Shown here: one piece after another, positions 9,078 to 17,116 of the stretch
How positions within the stretch are numbered: position 1 is the first letter of the stretch
Layout: the number at the start of each line of letters is the position of its first letter
Assembly: GCF_900109355.1 (NCBI RefSeq)
Contig: NZ_FOBF01000004.1
Coordinates: 62,001 to 126,000 of the forward strand
DNA from: Nonomuraea pusilla
Lineage (GTDB): Bacteria > Actinomycetota > Actinomycetes > Streptosporangiales > Streptosporangiaceae
DNA length: 64,000 bases
Direction: 5' to 3'
Position numbers and translations under genes: made by a program
Notes under the pieces: model-generated
What the model saw: only the letters and a program-made list of their open reading frames with translations
The model's database searches: none
What the model was told of the DNA's origin: nothing

Positions 9078-9265
9078 CGGATCGGCCATGGCCTTCTATC
9101 TTCGGCCGACAGGTTCCTGACCGGCGGGTAGCCTTCCTAGCAGGGCAGACACGCATCACCCCGGCAGTGGTCCCGGCCGCGCCCGCGCCGGGGAGGTGCG
9201 CACCGCGTCACGGGCGCGGCCGGAGAGGGGGCCGGCTGCCCGGGGGCGCAGGAAGGCGAGAACCA

Positions 9266-9673
9266 GTGTCGGAAGAGACGCGGATGCGCGGGGGACGGAG
9301 TTTGGCCGAGGCCCTGGAGAGCCGCCTCGCCGAGTGGTCCGAACGCACGGGGGTCACCGTCGAGACGTGGGCGCTGCCCGCCACCGACGTGCCGGCCCGG
9401 GTGTCGTCGGCGGTGCTGACGGTGTTCGACGAGGCGCTGTCCAACGTCGAGCGGCACAGCAGGGCCCGTACGGTGGCGATCGCGGTGACCGCGGGCAGGA
9501 GCGGCCTGCGCCTGACCATCAGCGACGACGGCCAGGGGCTGGCGGGAGCCGCAGCGGGCAGCGGGGTGGCCCGCATGCGGGCGGCCTTCGCCGAGGTCGG
9601 CGGCACGCTGTCGGTGCACGGCGTGGAAGGCGAGGGCACGACGGTCAGCGGCGTGGTGCCGGCGGCCGCCTGA
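9266..9673 (+). CDS. Stand-alone HATPase_c domain protein (anti-sigma or kinase-like)
   Basis: 135 residues consisting almost only of a GHKL ATPase domain. The N-box is VFDEALSNVERHSRA, the G1 box is ISDDGQGL, and a short G2-like GSGVARMRAAFAEVGG follows, then the terminal beta strands. The order matches the ATPase half of NarL-system histidine kinases, but there is no dimerisation/phosphoacceptor helix and no sensor. It may be an orphan anti-sigma-like ATPase or a kinase fragment. GTG 9266 follows AAGGCGAG. The 188 bp upstream hold no other gene I can support. Confidence 0.7.
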   Translation: MSEETRMRGGRSLAEALESRLAEWSERTGVTVETWALPATDVPARVSSAVLTVFDEALSNVERHSRARTVAIAVTAGRSGLRLTISDDGQGLAGAAAGSGVARMRAAFAEVGGTLSVHGVEGEGTTVSGVVPAAA

Positions 9674-9720
9674 CGGCAGGCCGCAGTGACCCCCTGCGGG
9701 CCGCCGTGACAGGCTACGAG

Positions 9721-9777
9721 CCGCCGTGACGCGCGGCGGCCGTCGAGACGCGCGGCGGCCGCTGTGACGCGCGGTGG
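9721..9777. repeat. Three tandem 19-bp units
   Basis: Three units, 9721-9739, 9740-9758 and 9759-9777, share the core GACGCGCGG(C/T)GG and abut the map stop codon exactly. Degenerate partial copies extend back to about 9690. The stretch 9674-9777 holds no gene. Confidence 0.75.
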
Positions 9778-10626
9778 CTACGGCAGGGTGAGGATCTCGC
9801 TGCCGGTCTCGGTGACGACGATCGTGTGCTCGAACTGGGCGGTGCGCTTGCGGTCCTTCGTCACCGCGGTCCAGCCGTCGGGCCAGATGTCGTACTCGAT
9901 CACGCCGAGCGTCAGCATCGGCTCGATGGTGAACGTCATGCCGGGCACCAGCTCCACGCGCAGCGACGGGTCGTCGTAGTGGGGCACGACGAGGCCCGAG
10001 TGGAACGTCGTGCCGATGCCGTGGCCGGTGAAGTCGCGCACCACGCCGTAGCCGAACCGCTTGGCGTACGCCTCGATGACGCGGCCCACCACGTTGAGCT
10101 GGCGGCCGGGCGCGACCGCCTTGATGCCGCGCATCATCGCCTCACGGGTGCGCTCGACCAGCAGCCGCGACTCCTCGTCGACCTCGCCCACGAGGAACGT
10201 GGCGTCGGTGTCGCCGTGGACCCCGCCGATGAAGGCCGTGATGTCGACGTTGACGATGTCGCCGTCGCGCAGCGCCGTGTCGTCGGGGATGCCGTGGCAG
10301 ATGACCTCGTTGATCGACGTGCACAGCGACTTGGGGTAGCCGCGGTAGCCGAGCGTGCTCGGGTAGGCGCCGTGGTCGAGGAGGAACTCGTGGCCGATGC
10401 GGTCGAGCTCGTCGGTGGTGACCCCCGGCGCGACGTGCCGGCCCACCTCCTCCAGGGCCTGCGCGGCGATCCTGCCCGCCACCCGCATCCGCTCGATGAG
10501 CTCGGGGGTCTTGACGTCGGGCTCGCCGGTCTTGGGACGCTTCCTGCCGACGTACTCCGGCCGCTCGATCTGCGGGGGAACCTTTCGCATCGGGGAAACT
10601 CGCCCGGGCTGGAGCAGTGTCGTCAT
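9778..10626 (-). CDS. map: Methionine aminopeptidase, type I
   Basis: 282-residue cytosolic metalloprotease that removes the initiator Met from nascent proteins. The full dimetal ligand set is present: Asp128 and Asp139 ([15 protein letters not shown]), His202 ([13 protein letters not shown]), Glu235 (FTIEPM) and Glu266 (AQFEHT). His111 (ICHGIPDD) is the substrate-pocket His. An N-terminal extension of about 35 residues, basic and proline-containing, is usual for actinobacterial MapB-type enzymes. ATG 10626 is preferred over upstream options because TAGACT (on this strand, 10640-10635) lies 8 nt before it as a -10. It is divergent from the 58-residue protein. Confidence 0.95.
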   Translation of the reverse strand: MTTLLQPGRVSPMRKVPPQIERPEYVGRKRPKTGEPDVKTPELIERMRVAGRIAAQALEEVGRHVAPGVTTDELDRIGHEFLLDHGAYPSTLGYRGYPKSLCTSINEVICHGIPDDTALRDGDIVNVDITAFIGGVHGDTDATFLVGEVDEESRLLVERTREAMMRGIKAVAPGRQLNVVGRVIEAYAKRFGYGVVRDFTGHGIGTTFHSGLVVPHYDDPSLRVELVPGMTFTIEPMLTLGVIEYDIWPDGWTAVTKDRKRTAQFEHTIVVTETGSEILTLP

Positions 10627-10658
10627 GAAACATGAGTCTACGGGGCAGAATTGGTCGC

Positions 10659-10835
10659 GTGACCGAAGGCCAGTGGTGGTTCTGTCTGACACACATGCGG
10701 GTCGAGCCCGACCAGGGCTGCCCCAACAAGGACCGCATGGGTCCGTACGCGACCCAGGAGGAGGCGGCGGGCGCTCTGCAGCGCGCCGCCGAACGCAACA
10801 AGGCGTGGGACGAGGCCGAGGAGGACGACGACTAG
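10659..10835 (+). CDS. Small conserved actinobacterial protein, unknown function
   Basis: 58 residues beginning [20 protein letters not shown], with Cys9, His12 and Cys21, then a helical segment ([18 protein letters not shown]) and an acidic tail of eight Asp/Glu residues in the last ten. The Cys/His set could bind a metal, but there is no complete zinc-finger pattern. GTG 10659 follows a -10 like box CAGAAT (10646-10651) by 7 nt, suggesting leaderless expression. An ATG 27 nt upstream is possible. It is divergent from map, and the two promoters sit in a 32-bp gap. I do not recognise a function. Confidence 0.75.
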   Translation: MTEGQWWFCLTHMRVEPDQGCPNKDRMGPYATQEEAAGALQRAAERNKAWDEAEEDDD

Positions 10836-10889
10836 AGCCTGCGCGGACCTGACTCGGGGAGACCGCCGCGCCGTGCGCCTGCCGGCGAC

Positions 10890-11012
10890 GGCGCGGGTTC
10901 CGGCTGACCCGCGGCCCGGCGGCGTGGGTTCCGGCTGACCTGCGGTCAGGCGGCGTGGGTCCCGGCTGACGGCGGCCCGGCGGCGTGGGTTGCGGCTGAC
11001 CCGCGGTCAGGC
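10890..11012. repeat. Four tandem ~31-bp units
   Basis: Units 10890-10920, 10921-10951, 10952-10981 and 10982-11012 share GGCG(T/C)GGGTTCCGGCTGAC and differ by a few substitutions and one deletion. They occupy most of the gap between the 58-residue gene and the leftward sigma factor gene. No coding potential is supported here. Confidence 0.85.
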
Positions 11013-11025
11013 TGGCCGCCGGGCG

Positions 11026-11958
11026 TCAGCCTCTGGTCCAGGCGCGGAGTTTCGCAGGGTCGAACACCGCCCAGACGCGCGTGACGCGGTCGCCCGCGAC
11101 GTCGAAGGCCAGCACCGCCGTGGTGGCGCCGTCCTGCTGGGCGACCAGACCGGGCCGGCCGTTGACGGTGCGCTCCAGGATCGTCAGGCCGGGCGCCCGG
11201 CCGGTCAGCTCGACGCAGGCGCGCGCGACCTGCTCGCCGCCCTCGACCCGCGGGCGCCGCACGACGACGCCGCCACCGTCGGCGATGACCGTGGCATCGG
11301 GGTCGAGCAGGCCGACCAGGGCGTCGATGTCCCCGGCCTCCCAGGCCCGCCTGAAGCCCCTGACGACGGCGGCCTGCCGGGGCGCCGGCGCCGGGGAAGG
11401 CTGTGACGCGCGCACGCGGCGGCGGCCCGAGGAGGCGAGCTGGCGGCACGCCGCCGGGGTGCGGCCGACGATCTCGGCCACCTCGGCGAAGGAGTAGCGG
11501 AAGACGTCGTGCAGGACGAACGCGACGCGCTCGGCCGGGGTCATCGACTCCAGCACGACCAGGAACGCCATGCTGACCGACTCGTCCAGGGTGACCAGGT
11601 CGGCGGGGTCGGCGGTGCCGCCGCCCGGCCGACCGTCCGTCCACTCGCCCGGTTCGGGCAACGGCTCCGGGATCCATTCGCCCACGGAGGTCTCTCGCCG
11701 CACCCGTGCCGAGCCGAGCACGTTGAGGCAGACCCGGCCGGCGACCTTCGTCAGCCAGGCGCCGGGCGATTCGACGGCGTCCTGCTGCTGCGCGGACATC
11801 GCGTACCAGCGGGCGTAGGTCTCCTGCACGGCGTCCTCGGCCTCCGCCAGGGAGCCGAGGAGCCGGTAGGCGAGGTTGATCAGCCGGCCCCGCTCGCCCG
11901 TGACCGCGTCCGGCACCGGACCGGGTCGGCGGTTCCCTGGCCAGGATCGGGTGTTCAT
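11026..11958 (-). CDS. ECF41-type sigma factor with C-terminal SnoaL-like domain
   Basis: 310-residue RNA polymerase sigma factor. Region 2 starts near RLINLAYRLLGSLAEAEDAV, and region 4 contains SFAEVAEIVGRTPAACRQLASSGRRRV. It is followed by a ~110-residue NTF2/SnoaL-like domain. The ECF41 hallmarks are present in variant form: WIPEPLPEP in the linker, DGGG in the C-terminal domain and FDPAKL at the end (consensus NPDKL). In this family the C-terminal domain controls activity in place of an anti-sigma factor. ATG 11958 has GAGGGAG upstream. The next gene is divergent, and a large palindrome lies between them. Confidence 0.87.
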   Translation of the reverse strand: MNTRSWPGNRRPGPVPDAVTGERGRLINLAYRLLGSLAEAEDAVQETYARWYAMSAQQQDAVESPGAWLTKVAGRVCLNVLGSARVRRETSVGEWIPEPLPEPGEWTDGRPGGGTADPADLVTLDESVSMAFLVVLESMTPAERVAFVLHDVFRYSFAEVAEIVGRTPAACRQLASSGRRRVRASQPSPAPAPRQAAVVRGFRRAWEAGDIDALVGLLDPDATVIADGGGVVVRRPRVEGGEQVARACVELTGRAPGLTILERTVNGRPGLVAQQDGATTAVLAFDVAGDRVTRVWAVFDPAKLRAWTRG

Positions 11959-11998
11959 GGTGCCGGTGGCTCCCTCGGTCGCGTCTGCCCTCACCTGT

Positions 11999-12067
11999 TC
12001 GACAGGACAGCGCACCGGAATGTGAGGTCGGGGCGCCGCCTGACATTCCGGCGCGCTGTCCTGTCGA
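11999..12067. promoter_or_regulatory. Large imperfect palindrome between sigma factor and LUD genes
   Basis: Two 25-nt arms (11999-12023 and 12043-12067) match as an inverted repeat at 24 of 25 positions, around a 19-nt centre. Each arm ends outward in GCTGTCCTGTCGA. Placed between divergent starts at 11958 and 12116, it could be an operator, paired divergent -35 elements, or a very stable hairpin. Confidence 0.8.
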
Positions 12068-12087
12068 GGAGGTGGGACGAACACGTC
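12062..12087 (+). promoter_or_regulatory. Candidate ECF41-type promoter for the LUD gene
   Basis: TGTCGA (12062-12067) is followed after 16 nt by CGTC (12084-12087). This resembles the reported ECF41 autoregulated promoter (TGTCACA, about 16 nt, CGTC). It starts in the right arm of the palindrome and lies 28 nt before the LUD start codon. Confidence 0.45.
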
Positions 12088-12115
12088 TCACCTCACCACA
12101 GGCCCAGGAGGCACC

Positions 12116-12745
12116 ATGACCACCCCGATCCCGGCGACACGCTTCGCCGACCCCGCGCCCGCGGAACACCTGGAGCGGGCGGCCGACGCGCTGGCCGCGC
12201 ACGGGTTCACCGTCGAGATCCTCGACGACGTCGCCGCCGCGCGCGCCCGCGTCGAGGACCTGATACCCGAGGGCGCCAGCGTGTTCACCGGCGCCAGCGA
12301 AACCCTCCGGCTGTCCGGCATCGAGGCCGACATCAACACCAGCGGACGGTACGACGCCGTCAGGCCACGCGTCCTCGCCATGGACCGCGGCACCGAACAG
12401 GACGAGATCCGGCGGCTGACGTCCACCCCCGACGTCATCATGGGCAGCGTCCACGCGGTCACAGAGACCGGCTCGCTCGTGGTCGCCTCGGGCAGCGGGA
12501 GCCAGCTCCCCGGATACGCCGGCGGCGCCGCCCGGGCGATCTGGATCGTCGGGGCGCAGAAGGTGGTGCCCGACCTGCCCACCGCTCTGCGCCGCGTCGA
12601 AGAGCACTGCCTTCCGCTGGAGAGCGCCCGTACCCAGGCGGTCCACGGGTGGCCCAGCGCCGTCAACCGTCTCCTCGTGCTCAACGCGGAAGCCCGCCCC
12701 GGGCGCGGCACCGTCCTCCTCCTCCGCGAAGCCATCGGATTCTGA
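12116..12745 (+). CDS. LUD-domain protein (LutC/YkgG-like)
   Basis: 209-residue protein of the LUD superfamily, related to LutC of lactate utilisation. Visible features are VEDLIPEGASVFTGASETL near the N-terminal third, TPDVIMGSVHAVTETGSLVVAS (central glycine-rich strand region) and IWIVGAQKVVPDLPTALRRV. No lutA/lutB iron-sulfur partners are present, so lactate oxidation is not implied. Its placement between two ECF41 sigma genes points to a stress or redox role, by inference only. The ATG has AGGAGG just upstream. Confidence 0.82.
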   Translation: MTTPIPATRFADPAPAEHLERAADALAAHGFTVEILDDVAAARARVEDLIPEGASVFTGASETLRLSGIEADINTSGRYDAVRPRVLAMDRGTEQDEIRRLTSTPDVIMGSVHAVTETGSLVVASGSGSQLPGYAGGAARAIWIVGAQKVVPDLPTALRRVEEHCLPLESARTQAVHGWPSAVNRLLVLNAEARPGRGTVLLLREAIGF

Positions 12746-12784
12746 GGACGGTCGCGAGCGACCACGGCTGAGGGGAGTGACGCG

Positions 12785-12826
12785 TGTCACGTACCGTCCT
12801 GTCACGTCTCAGCGATCGGCGGTGTC
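12785..12826 (+). promoter_or_regulatory. Candidate ECF41-type promoter region of the oxidoreductase-sigma operon
   Basis: Two TGTCAC boxes (12785-12790 and 12800-12805) precede CGTC (12805-12808) and TGTC (12823-12826). The second TGTCACG followed by 16 nt and TGTC puts a -10 about 9 nt before ATG 12835. This fits the ECF41 consensus and would make the operon autoregulated. Confidence 0.5.
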
Positions 12827-12834
12827 CTGAGGAC

Positions 12835-14022
12835 ATGAGTGAACGCAACACACCCCACAAGGTCGTGGTCATCGGTGGCGGGTACGCAGGAACGCTCGCG
12901 GCCAACCGCCTGCGGATGCGCGACGACGTCGACATCACGCTGGTCAATCCGCGCCCGGAGTTCGTCGAACGCATCCGGCTGCACCAGTTCGCGGCCGGCA
13001 CCGGCGACGCCACGATCGACTACGGCACGCTGCTCGGCGAGGGCGTCCACCTGGTCGTCGACAGCGCCACGCGCATCGACACCGCCGCCCGCCGCGTGCG
13101 GCTGGAGTCGGGCCGCACCCTGGACTACGACTACGTCGTCTACGCCGTCGGCAGCACCAGGGCCGTGCCGTCGTCGGTGCCCGGAGCGGCCGAGTTCGGG
13201 TTCGACATCGCCGAGTTCGAGTACGCGCGGCGGCTGCGTGCCAGGCTGGAGGAGCTGCCTCTCGACGCTCCTGTCACCGTGGTCGGCGGCGGGCTGACCG
13301 GCGTCGAGACGGCCGCCGAGCTGGCCGAGCAAGGACGCACGGTCACGCTGGTGTGCGGCCGTGCCCTGGCACCGTCGTTCAGCGCCTCCGCTCGCCGATA
13401 CATCGCCACCTGGCTGTCCCGGCACGGTGTCGCCGTCGTCGAGGCCGCCGCGGTGAGCGAGGTGCGGCCGGACGCGGTCGTCGTCGGCGGTGCGGTGCGT
13501 CCGAGCGCGCTGACCGTCTGGACGGCCGGTTTCGGCGTGCCTGAGCTGGCGGCGGCGAGCGGGCTGCGCACCGACGCGCTCGGCCGGCTGCTCACCGACG
13601 AGACGCTGACCAGCGTCGACGACGACCGCGTGGTCGCGGCGGGCGACGCAGCCGCACCGTCGGGCCGGCCGCTGCGGATGAGCGGCTACGCCGCCGGGCC
13701 GCTCGGCGCACGGGCCGCCGACACCGTGCTGAGCCGCATCGCGGGCACCGAACCGGCGGTGATCGATCTGGCCTTCACGGGGGCGTGCGTCAGCCTCGGC
13801 CGGCGGGCCGGCATCCGGCAGCTCGCGCGTAAGGACGACACCGCGGTGAACGTCTACATCGGCGGCCGGATCGGTGCGATGATCAAGGAGGTGACCTGCA
13901 GGTACGTCGTGGAGAAGAGGATCCGCCGCGAGGCCCGCGAGCCGGGTTCCATGGGCTGGCCCAGGGGTGGCCCGCGTCCCGGGCAGCCGGCCTCCGCCGC
14001 GCGGGTGGTCACCTCCCCGTGA
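12835..14022 (+). CDS. FAD-dependent pyridine nucleotide oxidoreductase (NDH-2-like)
   Basis: 395-residue flavoprotein. The FAD Rossmann motif VVIGGGYAGTLAANRL lies near residues 10-25. A second NAD(P) Rossmann fold is at PVTVVGGGLTGVETAAELAE (about 144-163), and the C-terminal FAD motif is VVAAGDAAAPSG. It has no redox-active CxxC, so it is like type II NADH dehydrogenases rather than disulfide reductases. ECF41 sigma genes are typically paired with a carboxymuconolactone decarboxylase, oxidoreductase or epimerase. This is such a pairing, since the sigma gene overlaps the stop by 4 nt. ATG 12835 is preferred over an upstream GTG. Confidence 0.87.
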   Translation: MSERNTPHKVVVIGGGYAGTLAANRLRMRDDVDITLVNPRPEFVERIRLHQFAAGTGDATIDYGTLLGEGVHLVVDSATRIDTAARRVRLESGRTLDYDYVVYAVGSTRAVPSSVPGAAEFGFDIAEFEYARRLRARLEELPLDAPVTVVGGGLTGVETAAELAEQGRTVTLVCGRALAPSFSASARRYIATWLSRHGVAVVEAAAVSEVRPDAVVVGGAVRPSALTVWTAGFGVPELAAASGLRTDALGRLLTDETLTSVDDDRVVAAGDAAAPSGRPLRMSGYAAGPLGARAADTVLSRIAGTEPAVIDLAFTGACVSLGRRAGIRQLARKDDTAVNVYIGGRIGAMIKEVTCRYVVEKRIRREAREPGSMGWPRGGPRPGQPASAARVVTSP

Positions 14023-14909
14023 GCGCCGACGAGCACGCCGAGCGGTTCACCCTGTTGCGGCCGCTGCTGTTCACGATCGTCTACGAGCTGCTCGGCTCGG
14101 TGACCGAGTCCGACGACGTGCTGCAGAACAGCTACCTGCGGTGGGCCGAAGTGGATCTGGCGACGGTGCGGGACACCAAGTCGTACCTGGCGCAGCTGGT
14201 GACCCGTCAGGCGCTCAACGCCCTGCGGGCGGGGGCCCGCCGCCGCGAGGACTACGTCGGCTCGTGGCTGCCCGAGCCGCTGCTGCTCGACGAGAAGGAC
14301 GCCTCAGCCGATGTGGTGCTCGCCGAGTCGGTGTCGATGGCGATGCTCGTGCTGCTCGAAACGCTCACCCCCGATGAGCGCGCGGTGTTCGTGCTGCGCG
14401 AGGTGTTCGGCTTCGGCTACGACGACATCGCCACAGCGGTGGGCAGGTCCGCGGCGACGGTGCGCCAGATGGCGCACCGCGCCCGCGGGCACGTTCAGGC
14501 ACGGCGTAAGCGCTTCGAACCCGCCGACGCCGCGACGACCGCGCAGATCACCGAGCGGTTCATGACCGCGGCGGCGACCGGTGACCTGGAAGGGCTGCTC
14601 TCGCTGCTCGCGCCGGACGTCACCTGGACCGCCGACAGCGGCGGCAGGACCACCGCGGCGCGCCGGCCGGTGGTGGGCGCGGAGAGGGTGGCCGGGGTCC
14701 TCATGACCATGTTCCGCCTGGAGCGGCTGGGGAGCCTGCGGATCGAGACGGTCAACTGCAACAACACGCCCGCGATGGTGGTCGGCGGCGAGCGGGTGGA
14801 AGGCGTCTTCCTGATCGAGATCGCCGACGGGAGGATCACCCACTTCTACGCCATTCGTAACCCCGACAAGCTGCTCGCGGTGGCGGTTCCGCGTCAGATC
14901 ACCCGGTAG
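14019..14909 (+). CDS. ECF41-type sigma factor with SnoaL-like C-terminal domain
   Basis: 296 residues. Region 2 (about 8-75, FTIVYELLGSVTESDDVLQN), linker motif SWLPEP, region 4 (about 110-165, GYDDIATAVGRSAATVRQM), then an NTF2-like domain with DSGGRTTAARRPVVG and the terminal RNPDKL motif. These are the defining ECF41 features and are better conserved than in the other copy at 11026-11958. GTG 14019 overlaps the oxidoreductase stop (GTGA), so sigma and putative partner are co-translated. The oxidoreductase promoter region upstream carries TGTCAC/CGTC-like elements, consistent with autoregulation. Confidence 0.92.
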   Translation: MSADEHAERFTLLRPLLFTIVYELLGSVTESDDVLQNSYLRWAEVDLATVRDTKSYLAQLVTRQALNALRAGARRREDYVGSWLPEPLLLDEKDASADVVLAESVSMAMLVLLETLTPDERAVFVLREVFGFGYDDIATAVGRSAATVRQMAHRARGHVQARRKRFEPADAATTAQITERFMTAAATGDLEGLLSLLAPDVTWTADSGGRTTAARRPVVGAERVAGVLMTMFRLERLGSLRIETVNCNNTPAMVVGGERVEGVFLIEIADGRITHFYAIRNPDKLLAVAVPRQITR

Positions 14910-14954
14910 TCCCGCCCGGACCGGCACACCTCATCAAGGCACAAGGAGTTGACC

Positions 14955-16475
14955 ATGACCGACACACAGGTAGTGATCGCCGGGGCGGGGCCGACGGGGC
15001 TGATGCTCGCGTGCGAGCTGCGGCTCGCCGGGGTAGACGTGCTCGTGCTGGAGCGTCTCACGGAGCGCCGGACGGTGGAGTCGCGGGCCGGTGGTCTCCA
15101 CATCCGCACGATGGAGACGCTCGACCAGCGGGGCCTCCTCGACCGGTTCCTCGAGCGCGGACGGCCGAGGCAGGGCGTGCACTTCTCCGGCCTCCCGCTC
15201 GACGTGTCCGACATGAGGACGCGGCATCCGTACCTTCTCTTCATCCTGCAGTCCGAGGTGGAACGGCTGCTGGAGGAGCGCGCCGCGGAGGCCGGCGCAC
15301 GGCTGAGGCGCGGCGCCGAGGTGGCGGGGTTCACCCAGGACGACGAGGGCGTCACGGTGGAGTTGGCGGACGGGTCGAGGGTCCGGGCCGGCTACCTCGT
15401 CGGCTGCGACGGCGGCCGCAGCACCGTGCGCAGGCTCGCGGGCATCGAGTTCCCCGGCACCCCGGCCACGATGACCGCTCTGCTCGGCGACGTCGAACTC
15501 GCCGAGCCGCCCGCGGACGACATCTTCCAGGAACGGCGCGAGCACGGCAGCTTCTCGGTGCTGTCGTTCGGCCCGGACTGGTACCGGGTGCTGACCAGCG
15601 AGTTCGATCACGTCGCCGACCGGGACGAACCGGTGACCCTGGAGACCCTCCGCGCGGCCCTGATCAAGATCGCTGGGACGGACTTCGGGATGCACTCGCC
15701 GCGCTGGCTCTCCCGGCACGGCGACGCGGCCCGCCAGGCCGCCCGCTACCGCGAGGGCCGCGTTCTCCTCGCCGGCGACGCCGCGCACATCCACTTCCCG
15801 GCGGGCGGTCAGGGCCTGAACACCGGCATGCAGGACGCCGTCAACCTCGGCTGGAAGCTCGCCGCCGTCGTCCACGGCCGGAGCCCCGACCTGCTGCTCG
15901 ACACCTACCAGGCCGAACGCCACCCGGTCGCCGCCCGCGTCCTGCAGAACACCCGCGCCCAGACCGCGCTGTGGCGGGTGGACGAGCACACCTCCGCCCT
16001 GCGCGAGGTGCTGGGCGACCTCATCGGCATCGACGAGGTACGGCTGCGCCTGGCCGCAATGATCACGGCCACCGACGTCAGGTATCCGATGGAGGGGACG
16101 GACGACCTCCTCGGCAGGCGGATCCCGGATCTCGACCTCGGACACGGCCGCGTCCACGAGCTTCTGCACCGCGCCCGTGCGGCGCTGCTGGATCTCGGCG
16201 GCCTCCCGCCGCTCGACGCCGTCGTGACCGGCTGGGCGGACCGGGTCGATCTCGTCCGCGCCCGTCCGGCCGAAGGCTCCGATCTCGGCGCGGACGCCGT
16301 CCTCATCCGTCCCGACGGACATGTCGCCTGGGTCGCCCGCGCCGGCGAGCGCCCGGACCTGGACGCTCTGCGGACCGCCCTCACGACCTGGCTCGGCCCG
16401 GCCGGTCCTCACGACGCGCAGGTACGCCTGCGGCCCGCGTCAACCCGCTACGACTCCTCGGGCACGACCGCGTAG
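14955..16475 (+). CDS. FAD-dependent aromatic monooxygenase, rifampicin-monooxygenase-like
   Basis: 506-residue group A flavin hydroxylase (PheA/TfdB family). It has GAGPTGL (10-16, FAD dinucleotide fold), VGCDGGRSTVRR (DG motif) and LLAGDAAHIHFPAGGQGLNT (GD motif), followed by a thioredoxin-like C-terminal domain. Overall layout and length resemble Rox rifampicin monooxygenases and polyketide hydroxylases, so it may detoxify or tailor an aromatic compound. The substrate cannot be told from sequence. ATG 14955 has AAGGAG at 14943-14948. It lies 45 nt downstream of the ECF41 gene, so co-transcription is possible, and its 3' end overlaps the convergent cyclase gene by 28 nt. Confidence 0.85.
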   Translation: MTDTQVVIAGAGPTGLMLACELRLAGVDVLVLERLTERRTVESRAGGLHIRTMETLDQRGLLDRFLERGRPRQGVHFSGLPLDVSDMRTRHPYLLFILQSEVERLLEERAAEAGARLRRGAEVAGFTQDDEGVTVELADGSRVRAGYLVGCDGGRSTVRRLAGIEFPGTPATMTALLGDVELAEPPADDIFQERREHGSFSVLSFGPDWYRVLTSEFDHVADRDEPVTLETLRAALIKIAGTDFGMHSPRWLSRHGDAARQAARYREGRVLLAGDAAHIHFPAGGQGLNTGMQDAVNLGWKLAAVVHGRSPDLLLDTYQAERHPVAARVLQNTRAQTALWRVDEHTSALREVLGDLIGIDEVRLRLAAMITATDVRYPMEGTDDLLGRRIPDLDLGHGRVHELLHRARAALLDLGGLPPLDAVVTGWADRVDLVRARPAEGSDLGADAVLIRPDGHVAWVARAGERPDLDALRTALTTWLGPAGPHDAQVRLRPASTRYDSSGTTA

Positions 16476-17116
16476 GCCCTGACCGGGAACGTCCCCATGC
16501 CCGCCACCATGGGCGGCGCGGCGTGGAAGCGGAAGCCCTCGCCGGGCAGCGCGCCGAGCCCCGTCAGGTGCTCGACCACGGGGATGCCGGCGGCCAGCAG
16601 CGCCGTGTGGGCGGGGCGCGGCCCGCGCGGCGGGGTGTCGTCGATGTTGAGCGAGTCGATGCCGACCAGCGCCGCGCCCTGCTCGGCCAGCCACGCGGCC
16701 GACTCGGGCGCCAGGTACGGGTGCCCGGAGAAGTACGCGTCGGTGCCGAAGCGGCGGTCCCAGCCGGTGTGGACGAGCACGGCCCGCCCGCGCACGTCCA
16801 GCGACGGGTCGAGGCGCACCTCGCGGGCCCCGGCGCGCGTCTCCTCCTCCGCCCGCACCACCAGGCCGGGCAGGTCGGCGAGGCTGCTCAGCGGCACCTG
16901 CGACAGGTCGGCTCCGCCGGCGTAGCGGTGGCGGGGCGCGTCCAGGTAGGTGCCGGTGTTGGCGGCCAGCGTGATCACGCCGATCTCGAACTCGGTGCCC
17001 GGCGCGTACAGCTCGCGGGAGTCCTCCCTGGTCAGGTGCATGGCCAGGCGGGGGCCTGGGATGCCCGGGTAGGTGACCATCCCCTCGACGATGCGGTGGC
17101 TCAGCTCGACGATCAC
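16448..17116 (-). CDS. Cyclase-family metal hydrolase (kynurenine formamidase-like)
   Basis: 222-residue cyclase-family protein. The usual metal motif HxGTHxDxPxH appears here as NTGTYLDAPRH (about residues 53-63): the first His is Asn and the second is Tyr, while Asp and the last His remain. Later conserved pieces are VLVHTGWDRRFG, HPYLAPESAAWLAEQG and VGIDSLNIDD. The substitutions may change metal binding, so formamidase activity should not be assumed. GTG 17116 overlaps the stop of the upstream small membrane protein by 4 nt (GTGA). The LysR regulator is divergent from this pair and may control it. Confidence 0.82.
   Translation of the reverse strand: MIVELSHRIVEGMVTYPGIPGPRLAMHLTREDSRELYAPGTEFEIGVITLAANTGTYLDAPRHRYAGGADLSQVPLSSLADLPGLVVRAEEETRAGAREVRLDPSLDVRGRAVLVHTGWDRRFGTDAYFSGHPYLAPESAAWLAEQGAALVGIDSLNIDDTPPRGPRPAHTALLAAGIPVVEHLTGLGALPGEGFRFHAAPPMVAGMGTFPVRAYAVVPEES

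Noticed and set aside
6192..9089. 965-codon minus-strand frame over copC and the CopD-CtaG gene
   Set aside because: Low-complexity Arg/Gly/Gln/His composition and opposite to two well-supported genes; an artefact of GC-rich third positions.
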